A stretch of DNA of 64,000 nt from UBA6623 sp965238125 (GTDB lineage Bacteria > Acidobacteriota > Terriglobia > Bryobacterales > UBA6623). A program made the position numbers and the translations under genes. Positions 44,119 through 52,623 of the stretch are shown in pieces; positions within the stretch are counted from its first letter, which is position 1; each line of letters begins with the position of its first letter. The notes beneath the pieces were generated by a model. That model saw only the letters and a program-made list of their open reading frames with translations. It was not told the DNA's origin and did no database searches. The stretch covers positions 1,426,001 to 1,490,000 of the forward strand of contig OZ250179.1 in the NCBI GenBank assembly GCA_965238125.1, written 5' to 3'.

Positions 44119-45462
44119 TTGTCGCAACCACGCATAGGAAATGGACCCAGGGCACGGAATCCCAAGAAACGACTGGAACACTTGCCGGGGCAAGTCGTCT
44201 TGCGGGTCCGTCGCAGCCCGCTGCTTCGCTATCTCGGTGGCTCGGGCCGGGCCCCGACCGCGGCTCTCGCTCGCAATCTTCCCGAGAATCTTGCGGGGCC
44301 CATCGATTTTCTGCGGAATAATGCCGGGCTCAAGACCGCCCGGCCGATGTTTTACCCCGCTGGGCGGTCCGCCCGCAAGGCAAGGGTCTCCTCGGCGCTC
44401 GGTCAACGCCTGGCCGTCTTGTCGAGCGTAGCCGACGGCGAGAACGATATGGCGGGCTTCACCATTCTGTCGCTGGATCCGAAAAGCGTGACACCGGAGT
44501 TGACGAAGACGTTGACCGCTTCGCCGCTGATTGAAATGGCGGAGCCGGTGCCGGCCCGCTGGCTGATGGCGGTCGAGGCCGATCCGATGCAGAACTTGCA
44601 ATGGGGTTTGCGCGCCGTACGCTGGTTCGAGGCGATACGTCCCCGCGCTTCCGACATTCGAGTTGCCGTGCTCGATACGGGAATCGACGTCAATCATCCC
44701 GATCTCGATGACGTCGAGATCGACTACCGTCACGAAGGTCTCTCTTCTCAAGACATTCTCGGACACGGGACCCACGTGGCGGGCATCATCGCCGCCGAGA
44801 TCAACAACGGCATCGGCATCACGGGTTTGGCCGATTGCCGTTTAGACGTGTGGAAGATCTTCGGAGACCAGCCCATCCAGGGCGGCTTCTATGTGGATGG
44901 CGAACGATATTTTCAGGCGCTCAACGAGGCGCGAACGTCCGGCTCGCGAGTCATGAATCTCAGCATCGGCGGGACTGCTTCCTCGCGCACCGAGGCGCTG
45001 CTGTTCCGGCGGCTGGAAGATGCCGGCGTCCTGCCTGTCGCGGCCATGGGGAACGAGTTCGCCGAGGGCAACCCGATCGAATATCCGGCCGGATACCGCA
45101 ACGTGACCGCCGTCGGCGCCGTCAACGAAAACCGCGAACGGGCCTGGTTTTCGAATACGGGCCGGCACATCGATCTGGTCGCGCCGGGTACCAACATCCT
45201 GTCTACCTTGCCGACACGAACGTCACCCTACCTCGACGAAGCGAACTACTCGGCCTGGAGCGGGACATCGATGGCTACGCCCCATGTCGCTGGGGCGGCC
45301 GCTTTGGTGGCCGCGCAGTGTGCAAGTTTGAGTGTTCGCGATCTCAAACAGCGCCTGGTCGACACGGCCAGCCGACTTCCCGTCATGGGCAATCGCAAGA
45401 AGAGCTTTGCTTACGGCTCGGGGTTGCTCAATGTCGAGCGTGCCCTCGCGAAACAGTCGTAA
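44119..45462 (+). CDS. S8-family (subtilisin-like) serine protease
   Basis: 447 residues from TTG 44119, chosen because GGGAGG lies 8 nt upstream and no ATG fits. The catalytic triad is Asp186 (AVLDTGIDVNHPDL), His216 (GHGTHVAG) and Ser384 (SGTSMATPHVAG). An N-terminal region of about 160 residues resembles an inhibitory propeptide, but no signal peptide is visible, so the enzyme may be cytoplasmic or exported by an unusual route. It stands alone. Confidence 0.88.
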   Translation: MSQPRIGNGPRARNPKKRLEHLPGQVVLRVRRSPLLRYLGGSGRAPTAALARNLPENLAGPIDFLRNNAGLKTARPMFYPAGRSARKARVSSALGQRLAVLSSVADGENDMAGFTILSLDPKSVTPELTKTLTASPLIEMAEPVPARWLMAVEADPMQNLQWGLRAVRWFEAIRPRASDIRVAVLDTGIDVNHPDLDDVEIDYRHEGLSSQDILGHGTHVAGIIAAEINNGIGITGLADCRLDVWKIFGDQPIQGGFYVDGERYFQALNEARTSGSRVMNLSIGGTASSRTEALLFRRLEDAGVLPVAAMGNEFAEGNPIEYPAGYRNVTAVGAVNENRERAWFSNTGRHIDLVAPGTNILSTLPTRTSPYLDEANYSAWSGTSMATPHVAGAAALVAAQCASLSVRDLKQRLVDTASRLPVMGNRKKSFAYGSGLLNVERALAKQS

Positions 45463-45623
45463 ATTACGACAGCAGCTTCCGCTCGATATCTTTCTCAACG
45501 GGGAGCGGGCGGTTCAAAGAACCCGCGCCTGGCAGAGGTGACGAACCGTCCGGCGCCACAAACCGTCCGGCGCATGTTTCCCCTCACGGCTTGCCTCCAC
45601 CCACCACGCGCCCGCTGATGATC

Positions 45624-47792
45624 TTACACCGAAGGGACGTCCCGGTCGTGCTCAAAGGCGGAGCGGATCTTGTCAAGCAATGTTTGTGACGCAAAGGGCT
45701 TTTGGATGATTTCGTGCTCGGCAACCTCGACGCCTTGCGCGGTAAGGCGCTCCCCCGCATGGGCCGACATGAAAATCACGGGCAAGTCGGGCCGGTGCGA
45801 TCGCAGCGCGGACGCCAACTCGGGGCCGCTCATGCGCGGCATTACGACATCGGTCAAAACCAAATCGATGGAATCATCCGAGTTCCGCACGACCGCCAGC
45901 GCGTCGGCCCCGTTCTCGGCCTCGATCACTCCGTACCCGTTCCGCGACAACATGTGCCGCATGGCAAGCCGCAGACTGTTTTCATCCTCCACGACGAGGA
46001 TTCGTCCGGCCCCCCGCGCCGACGCCCCCTTACCTTCTTTCTCCGCCGGCGGAGACGCCGGACGATCGAGGACGGCGGGCAACAGGATCTCGAACACCGC
46101 GCCGTTCCCGGGCGAGCTCTCGCAGCGGATCGTCCCTCCGCATTGCTGAATGATTCCGTAGGTGGTGGCCAGTCCGAGGCCGGTCCCTTTGCCGGCTTCC
46201 TTTGGTTGTGAAAAAAGGCTCAAAGATGCGACTCTTGGTCGCTTCGTCCATGCCGTGGCCGGTATCGGATACCGTCAACCGGACCTGCCCCCCGGGCAAT
46301 GCCGAGGCCAAGATGCTTGACGCCGACGCTTGCCGGTTCTCGGTGACGATCGACAAGCGCCCGCCGGAAGGCATGGCGTCGCGCGCATTCACGACCAGAT
46401 TCAGCACGGCCTGCTGCATTTGCGCGGTATCGACCGAGACCGCGGCGAGGTTCGGATCGAGGTCGAGAATGATCTCGATGTCTTCTCCAATCGTACGCCG
46501 CAACCAATCCTGCATTTCGACGATGACATTGTTGAGATTGACCACGACGGGTTGCAGGACTTGCCGTCGGCTGAACGCGAGCAAATGCCGCACCATGTCG
46601 GCCGCTCGCTCGGCAGCCGCCAGAATAGCGGAGATGGTGCTTTGGGCGGGACTGTGGTTGGGAATGTCCTCGAGCGCGAGCTCGGCGCTCGTCATGATGA
46701 CGGCCAGCGAATTGTTGAAATCGTGGGCGATGCCGCCGGCCAGTTTCCCAACGGCTTCCATTTTTTGCGATTCCCGTAACTGCTCGGTCATTCGCACCTT
46801 TTCTTGCTCGGCATGTTTGATCTCGGTGACGTCTTGGATCATCGCGACAAAGTAGGCATCGTCTTCGCCGCGCGGACCGACTGCCGTGATGTCCACGGTT
46901 CCCCAGACTTCTTCACCCAACCGCGAGAAGAAGCGTTGCTCGAAATGGACGTGGTTTTCTCCGCCTCGCAGCCGCGTCAGCATCGCGTTGACGAGATTGC
47001 TATTCTCCGCGTGCGAGAAAGAGGCGAGTTCCAGCGAGGTCATCTCGGCGGGGTCAATGCCAAAAATGTCGGACAGCTTTGCGTTGGCCCGCAGAAATCC
47101 GCCTTCTTCATCGAGTAGGGCCATGCCCACGCCGGCATCCTCGAAGGCGGCTCGGAACAGCCGGTCGGCTTAGCTTTCGGCCTCCCGCGCCGCCGCGACG
47201 CTGGTGGTCCAGTAGGAATCCTGTTGTTGTTTCGCCTGGATCAGCAGGAAAGCGATGTAGACGCCGTCGAGAAAGGCGATGGCATAGGTTTCGGGTATGC
47301 CGTACCCCACCGCGGCAATGCCGCCGGGGACCATCATGCCGAGCATGCAGGCGACCCGAGTTGGCGGTCGGGAGCCAACGACACGGCTCCGCCGCCGGCC
47401 AACGCGGCCGTGCACAGCAGCACCAACATCGACGGCCACTCCTTGCCGTAGAAGGCCACGGTCGTCGCGCAAAAAAGGCCCCACGCGAGAAACTGTACGA
47501 ACAGCAACCCGCGGAAGGGTCTGCTCCACTCGTGCAACGTCTCCGCGGACGACCCGGCAAGACGGCGGGAGGAGACGAGGCGAACCACGCCCAACGCGAG
47601 CATCAGAATCCCGGTGGAGACAATGACGGCTCGGTGGTCTTCATAGAAAGGGGTCGCCACCGCGATCACCACGATCACCAAGGCATATCCGCATACGCAA
47701 TTTCGGGAGCGGCCGCGAACTATGAGAAATGTCTCACGGGTGCGGCGCGTACCTTTCGACCGTGAAGCGGCGCCGAGGACCCAGCCCCGCAA
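45624..47792 (-). pseudogene. Hybrid sensor histidine kinase with three lesions
   Basis: Read leftward: a membrane domain with about five to six helices (ALVIVVIAVATPF onward), then PAS (MALLDEEGGFLRANAKLSDI), HisKA with GGIAHDFNNSLAVI, HATPase (GHGMDEATKSRIFEPFF, GKGTGLGLATTYGIIQ) and a receiver with the phospho-acceptor in LVLTDVVMP. Breaks: a one-base shift near 47370, an in-frame TAA at 47170-47172, and an extra G near 46203 between FFTTK and EAGKGTG. Intact it would have been about 700 residues. Fragments could still be expressed. Confidence 0.85.
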
Positions 47793-47910
47793 GCAGTACC
47801 GGGGCTTGTATCGGCCCGAGGGGAGAAGCCAAACTTACGCCGTCGGCGGGACCGCCGGTGCTACTTTCTATGAATCAATTATATCCGCCGCGGATTCCAT
47901 CCGTGCAACC

Positions 47911-47934
47911 GGTGCGCAACATCAATGTAGAGAG
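47911..47934. repeat. Solo ISKra4-like end (degenerate)
   Basis: GGTGCGCAACATCAATGTAG resembles the terminal repeat of the ISKra4 element (ACATNAATGT core), but no transposase lies next to it. It lies in the 260-bp gap right of the broken kinase. Confidence 0.4.
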
Positions 47935-48052
47935 GTTCAACGGTCGTAGCGTGGACTTGGGTCCGCGCCTCCGCCGCCGCGCGACGCGAGGAAAAAAAAC
48001 AGCGCGTTCCGGGCTCCGACGCCGGTCAAAGCAGGTTAGGGGTATGGCCCAC

Positions 48053-48346
48053 TCAGCCGGAGCCGCGTTGGCGGCGGTAGGCGTCGCGGTTTTCGTTGGA
48101 CTCGAAGAAGACGGTCTCCCCGTCGATAACGTCTTTGACGGCGACTCGCTCATCGATGTAGGTTCCCGAAAGCGGATCTTTCACGAGCCGATTGGCCTCG
48201 GTTTGGGCGGCGCCCGACGCGGTCTTTTGTTCGGACCCACCGGAACCCTTCAACGCTCCCATCACGGCACGCGCCACATCCCGAACCAGCCAACGGACCA
48301 GCGCCAATGCCGTGACCACGAGGATAAGAATCAGCAGGTTGCGCAT
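48053..48346 (-). CDS. Small membrane-anchored YHS-like protein
   Basis: 97 residues, ATG 48346. One N-terminal helix (MRNLLILILVVTALALVRWL) is followed by LVKDPLSGTYIDERVAVKDV and ETVFFESNENRDAYR, which follow the outline of YHS/PP0621-like domains (KDPVCGTYV...FFCSxECRDxY) but with Ser and Asn in place of the metal-binding cysteines. Function unknown. It lies 84 bp downstream of the TPR gene on the same strand. Confidence 0.6.
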   Translation of the reverse strand: MRNLLILILVVTALALVRWLVRDVARAVMGALKGSGGSEQKTASGAAQTEANRLVKDPLSGTYIDERVAVKDVIDGETVFFESNENRDAYRRQRGSG

Positions 48347-48430
48347 GATCGTTCAAAAAGGGGCGGAAAAAAAGGGCGTCGGCCCGCGCCGCCGCCCTCT
48401 TTCCGATTCATGAACTGTTTGAACCAAAAC

Positions 48431-49567
48431 TTACGAAGACTTCTTCCGGCGCCGTCTCCTCTTCTTTTTGGTCTTGTCTTCGTACTGCGTTTCCACCGAA
48501 GCGGTCAGACCCGTCAGCATCCCCTGCGCGCTCGCGGCGAACTGCCCCTGGGGTTCGAGTTCCATGTATTTCTGGAATGCCTCGATCGTTCCCTCGGCGG
48601 GAGTCACCGTTCCGTCGGGCTGTGTCACGGCCTTCCCGACCAGCGCCATGCCGAGCTGATAATACGCGCCCGCAAAGTTCGGGTCGGCTTCGGTGGCCTT
48701 CGTGAAGGCCTGAATGGCGCCGTCTGTGTTGCCCGTGTTGACCATCACGGCACCCAGATTGAAGAAGTACTTGGCGGCGTTTGCGGGATCGAGCATGGCC
48801 GCCTCGGCCAACTTCAGCTGGCCTTCTTCGTTCTGCCCGGCGCGTACCATCACCAATCCCACGTTGTTGTGGTAAGCCGCGTTGGTGGCATCGATTTCAA
48901 TCGCCTTCGCATAAGAAGCGACGGCTTCGCCGTAAAGCTTGGACCGCTCCGCTCCCGCCTTGGTCAAAGCCAGTTTCGCTTGTGCTTCGCCTAGGTTGGC
49001 CCAGATAACGTGTTGGCCCGGCTCCAACTCGGAAGCCTTCGTCAGACCCTGCACCGCGGCGGGATAATTCTTCATCTTGAGCGCCACCATGCCGTCATTG
49101 AACGTCTCGTTCAATTCTTTGTTCTTGCTGATCGCCTGCTGACGTTTGCGTATGGCCTGTTCGTAGCGCTTTCTCTCTTCGACGTTCATGCTGGCAAGGT
49201 CGGATTGGGTCGGCCCCGCTTTCTGACGCGCGGCCAGCTTTTGGAGGTCAAACGTGATTTCGACGGGATCGGAGAGGCTGACGCGCACGTTGCCTACGCG
49301 GTCAACTATTTGCCCGTCCACTTCGCAATTCACGTTGTAGTTGCCCAGGGGCAATCCCGCGTGGAAGAAATTTCCCTTCTTGCGGGTTTTGACCTTGTAG
49401 TTTCCTCGTACCTGTTGGCGCTCGATCTTGATCAAAGCGCCTTGAAGAGGCTGACCGTCCTTTCCGATGACCTTCCCGCGAATGGCGCCCGTCTGACCGA
49501 AAGCCAAACTGGCACACGCAAGGGCGGCCATGACAAGAAACAGCGTTCTCAATGATTTCGTTTGCAT
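48431..49567 (-). CDS. Secreted carboxypeptidase-regulatory-like and TPR protein
   Basis: 378 residues from ATG 49567, with AAGGAG 9 nt upstream. A signal peptide (about 1-25, ending SLAFGQ) precedes a CarboxypepD regulatory-like beta domain (GAIRGKVIGKDGQPLQGALI, about 27-105). From about 160 to 350 there are four to five tetratricopeptide repeats (GMVALKMKNYPAAVQGL, NVGLVMVRAGQNEEGQLKL, FFNLGAVMVNTGNTDGAIQA). The tail is strongly basic (KKKRRRRRKKSS). This layout is common in Acidobacteriota; the partner is unknown. Confidence 0.85.
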   Translation of the reverse strand: MQTKSLRTLFLVMAALACASLAFGQTGAIRGKVIGKDGQPLQGALIKIERQQVRGNYKVKTRKKGNFFHAGLPLGNYNVNCEVDGQIVDRVGNVRVSLSDPVEITFDLQKLAARQKAGPTQSDLASMNVEERKRYEQAIRKRQQAISKNKELNETFNDGMVALKMKNYPAAVQGLTKASELEPGQHVIWANLGEAQAKLALTKAGAERSKLYGEAVASYAKAIEIDATNAAYHNNVGLVMVRAGQNEEGQLKLAEAAMLDPANAAKYFFNLGAVMVNTGNTDGAIQAFTKATEADPNFAGAYYQLGMALVGKAVTQPDGTVTPAEGTIEAFQKYMELEPQGQFAASAQGMLTGLTASVETQYEDKTKKKRRRRRKKSS

Positions 49568-49869
49568 GCTTTGACTCCTTCGAGCTTCGGACGGCTCCAC
49601 TTGGTCAAGGATACACTATCACGAAGCGCAAAAACCAGTGTGCGCCGGCCAAGCCGTCCTCAAAATGACCTTCCTTCCGCGCCCTGTGTGATCACCCGGA
49701 CGAGCGCGGGCCCACGACCTGGAAGACGGTGCGCGACGACGCGTGGTTTTGGTCTCTATTTTCCGCCGTCTGATACAGTGAACACGGCAATGCGGTGACA
49801 TTGGGGCGTCGCGGTCTTGCGCAACTTAACGAGCGATGACCGCGCGATTTTCGACGCACGCCGAGAGAC
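49568..49869. promoter_or_regulatory. Divergent promoter region with TGA-TACAGT
   Basis: About 300 bp between the leftward TPR gene and the rightward zinc-ribbon gene. TACAGT preceded by TGA (49774-49779) is an extended -10 for the rightward gene and leaves a leader of about 85 nt. Nothing else is recognisable. Confidence 0.35.
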
Positions 49870-50523
49870 ATGATTACGCACGAACCCGCCTCGCCCGAGC
49901 TGACCTGCACCTGCGGCGCGGTCGCACCGCCCGGCGCCCGTTTTTGCCCGATGTGCGCTCGTCCGCTGGTTGAACACGAGGGCGAAGCGGAAGAGCCCGA
50001 GCGCCTTTTCGAATCCAAGCCGGAAGAGCCTGTTTCCCCGGAACCGGAACGACTGCCCATCACGCTGTCGAACCCCGACGTGATCCGTTCTTGTTACTCG
50101 AGCGCCATTCTGGCGGCCCTGCTGGGCAACACCTTGTCTTATTTGTTCTTCGTTTGGTATCCGGCGGCGGGTTTCTTCTCGGTCTACAACTACCGAAGAC
50201 GTACCGGAGTCTTCGCTGGTGTTCGGGAAGGCGCGCGGCTGGGTCTGGCTACAGGCGCCATGATCTTCTTGATCTCGCTGGTGCTCTTCGCCTTCGCGCT
50301 GTTGCTGGCGGGAGATACCGCCGGCTTAGCCGAGGCGATGCGGCAACAGGTCGGGCAAATGTCGGTGCCGAGCGAGCTAAAGCAGCAGATGCTCGAGATC
50401 TTGAAAGATCCCACCGCGATGGCCGTTCTTCTGGTCATGTCACTAGGGGTTTCGTTCGTGACGTCCCTTGTTTTCAGCGTTCTTGGGGGCGCACTAGGGG
50501 CGAAGATCCTCGAGAAGGAGTAG
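49870..50523 (+). CDS. Zinc-ribbon membrane protein
   Basis: 217 residues, ATG 49870. A CTCGAVAPPGARFCPMCARPL zinc ribbon at the N-terminus (four cysteines in two knuckles) is followed by an acidic proline/glutamate-rich linker and three to four hydrophobic segments (about 85-105, 125-150, 188-210). Function is unknown; the ribbon is probably cytoplasmic and could mediate protein contacts. Confidence 0.65.
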   Translation: MITHEPASPELTCTCGAVAPPGARFCPMCARPLVEHEGEAEEPERLFESKPEEPVSPEPERLPITLSNPDVIRSCYSSAILAALLGNTLSYLFFVWYPAAGFFSVYNYRRRTGVFAGVREGARLGLATGAMIFLISLVLFAFALLLAGDTAGLAEAMRQQVGQMSVPSELKQQMLEILKDPTAMAVLLVMSLGVSFVTSLVFSVLGGALGAKILEKE

Positions 50524-50565
50524 CCCGCGTCGACCTCACACGGTCGAATTGACGTCACACTGAGC

Positions 50566-50571
50566 TACAGT
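50566..50571 (+). promoter_or_regulatory. Predicted -10 (TACAGT) of the TerB-like gene
   Basis: TACAGT 49 bp upstream of the start, preceded by GAGC; same type of hexamer as at 49774. Confidence 0.3.
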
Positions 50572-50619
50572 GGTAGATCGTCGACCCGGCGCGGGGCGAA
50601 GGCTCACGGGGAACTTTCC

Positions 50620-51159
50620 ATGGACATCCTTGCTCTATTCGGCATCAAGAAAGAACAGGCGCCCGCGCCTTCCGACAGCGCGACCGAGACGATTCGCAAG
50701 ATCAGCGATTCGCTCGACAAGCTTGACCGCGAGCAGGCCAAATACGTCGCCTCGTTCGCCTACATCCTGGGACGGGTGGCCCACGCTGATCTCGACATCA
50801 GTCACGAAGAGACCCGCGAGATGGAGCGCATCGTCCAAGGGATGGGGGGCTTGCTCGAAGAGCAGGCGGTGCTGGTGGTCGCAATCGCCAAAACGCAGAA
50901 CCAACTGTTCGGCAGCACGGAGAACTTTCTTGTTACGAGGGAGTTTCGTCAGGTGGCCTCGCGCGACCAAAGGGTCGCTTTGTTGAATTGCCTGTTTGCG
51001 GTCTCTTCGTCGGATCAGTCGATTTCAACCGTCGAAGACAACGAGATCCGCTACGTCGCCAAGGAACTGGGCCTTGACCACAGCGACTTCATCGCGGCCC
51101 GGCGCAACTACATCGAGCACTTGGAAGTTCTCAAGAAACCGGCCAAGGGAAAACCGTAG
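50620..51159 (+). CDS. TerB-family protein
   Basis: 179 residues, ATG 50620. The all-helical TerB/DjlA-type domain (about 45-170) is seen in FAYILGRVAHADLDISHEET and NCLFAVSSSDQSISTVEDNE with IRYVAKELGLDHSDF; the acidic residues (ADLDISHEE, DQSISTVED) match the metal-binding positions. Such proteins occur with tellurite resistance and with other stress modules, but the role here is unknown. It follows the zinc-ribbon gene on the same strand. Confidence 0.75.
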   Translation: MDILALFGIKKEQAPAPSDSATETIRKISDSLDKLDREQAKYVASFAYILGRVAHADLDISHEETREMERIVQGMGGLLEEQAVLVVAIAKTQNQLFGSTENFLVTREFRQVASRDQRVALLNCLFAVSSSDQSISTVEDNEIRYVAKELGLDHSDFIAARRNYIEHLEVLKKPAKGKP

Positions 51160-51284
51160 CCGCGGGCGACCCCAGGCGGCGGCTTTTCGAGGCGGCCCAA
51201 GGGCTCGGCGCCGACATTCCGGTACATCGCGGCGGATGGTTGACGCGGTGCGTCGGCGCGACGCGACGCGACGCTGAAGGACGA

Positions 51285-52571
51285 ATGACTCGCGACGAAA
51301 TCATCCTAGCGTCGGAGAAGTATCTCTTTCCGGCGGTGTTTCACTATTTCGAGAAACCGTTGGTCCTCGACCATGCCAAGGACCAATACGTCTGGGACGC
51401 TGACAAGAAGCAATACCTGGATTTCTTCGGCGGCATCGTCACCATCAGCGTCGGGCATTCCAATGAGAATGTCGTTCGCGCGGTTCGCGAGCAGGCCGAG
51501 CGACTGGTTCACGTCTCGACACTGTTTCGAACGGAACCGGCGGCGGCGCTGGCGGCCAAGATCGCTTCGGTTACGCCGAAGGGGTTGACGAAATCCTTCT
51601 TCACCAGCAGTGGGACCGAGGCCAACGAAACCGCGGTGATGCTGGCCCGCGCCCATACCGGGCATCAAGAAATCATTGCGCTGCGGCATAGTTACCACGG
51701 GCGCTCGGCGCTGGGAATGTCGTTGACCGGGCACGGCCGGTGGCGTGGCGCGGGGAGTGCGCAGCCGGGTATTCTCCACGCCCACAATGCCTATTGCTAC
51801 CGCTGCCCTCTGGGGCTGACCTACCCCTCCTGCGATGTGAAGTGCGCGACCGACGTCGAAGACCTGATCGAAACCGCGACCACCGGCGCGATCGCGGGTT
51901 TTCTCGCCGAACCGATGCAAGGTATCGGCGGATGCATCACGCCGCCCCGCGAGTACTTCCCCATCATCCGCGACATTGTGAAGCAACACGGTGGTCTTCT
52001 GATCAGCGATGAAGTACAAACCGGGTGGGGTCGCACCGGAAAGCACTGGTTTGGCATCGAACACTACGGGGTAGAGCCCGACATCCTTGTCGGCGCCAAA
52101 GGTTTGGCTAACGGGCTGCCCATCGGCGTCACCGTCTCGCGCCCCGAGATTGCCGACTCGGTTCGCTTTCTGACCATGGCGACCTTCGGCGGCAATCCGG
52201 TTTCGACGGCGGCGGCCAAGGCCGTGCTTGATTTCATCGAGGAAAAGGACCTGCGCGCGAACTGCGCCGACGTAGGTGCTTACCTGCGCGACGGGCTGCT
52301 GGGGCTGCAAGAGGAATTTCCGGTGATCGGCGACGTTCGGGGAATGGGACTCCTTCAAGCGATGGAGCTCGTCACGGATCGCAATACGAAAGAACCGGCC
52401 GTCGAGCAGGCCGCCCGGCTGCTCGAGGCTTGCCGCGAGCACGGCTTGCTGGTGGGCAAGGGCGGATTGCGGGGCAACATCATTCGCCTGAGCCCGCCGA
52501 TGAATATCAGCAAGGCGGACGTGGACGAGTTCCTAAGGTTTATGAAGAGCAGCTTTGCTTCCATCGTCTAG
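51285..52571 (+). CDS. Class III PLP-dependent aminotransferase (AGXT2-like)
   Basis: 428 residues from ATG 51285, with GAAGG upstream; an earlier in-frame start at 51240 is out of family. PLP site: Lys272 in VGAKGLANGLPIG, Asp242 in SDEVQTGWG, and the phosphate-binding SSGTEANE near 108-115. The cysteine-rich YCYRCPLGLTYPSCDVKC segment is typical of the alanine-glyoxylate aminotransferase 2-like branch. The amino donor and acceptor cannot be read from sequence. Confidence 0.88.
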   Translation: MTRDEIILASEKYLFPAVFHYFEKPLVLDHAKDQYVWDADKKQYLDFFGGIVTISVGHSNENVVRAVREQAERLVHVSTLFRTEPAAALAAKIASVTPKGLTKSFFTSSGTEANETAVMLARAHTGHQEIIALRHSYHGRSALGMSLTGHGRWRGAGSAQPGILHAHNAYCYRCPLGLTYPSCDVKCATDVEDLIETATTGAIAGFLAEPMQGIGGCITPPREYFPIIRDIVKQHGGLLISDEVQTGWGRTGKHWFGIEHYGVEPDILVGAKGLANGLPIGVTVSRPEIADSVRFLTMATFGGNPVSTAAAKAVLDFIEEKDLRANCADVGAYLRDGLLGLQEEFPVIGDVRGMGLLQAMELVTDRNTKEPAVEQAARLLEACREHGLLVGKGGLRGNIIRLSPPMNISKADVDEFLRFMKSSFASIV

Positions 52572-52623
52572 CCCCGCAGCCCTAATCCTCCGGACTCGCC
52601 GGGCGTTTCTCATACGCCCGGTC

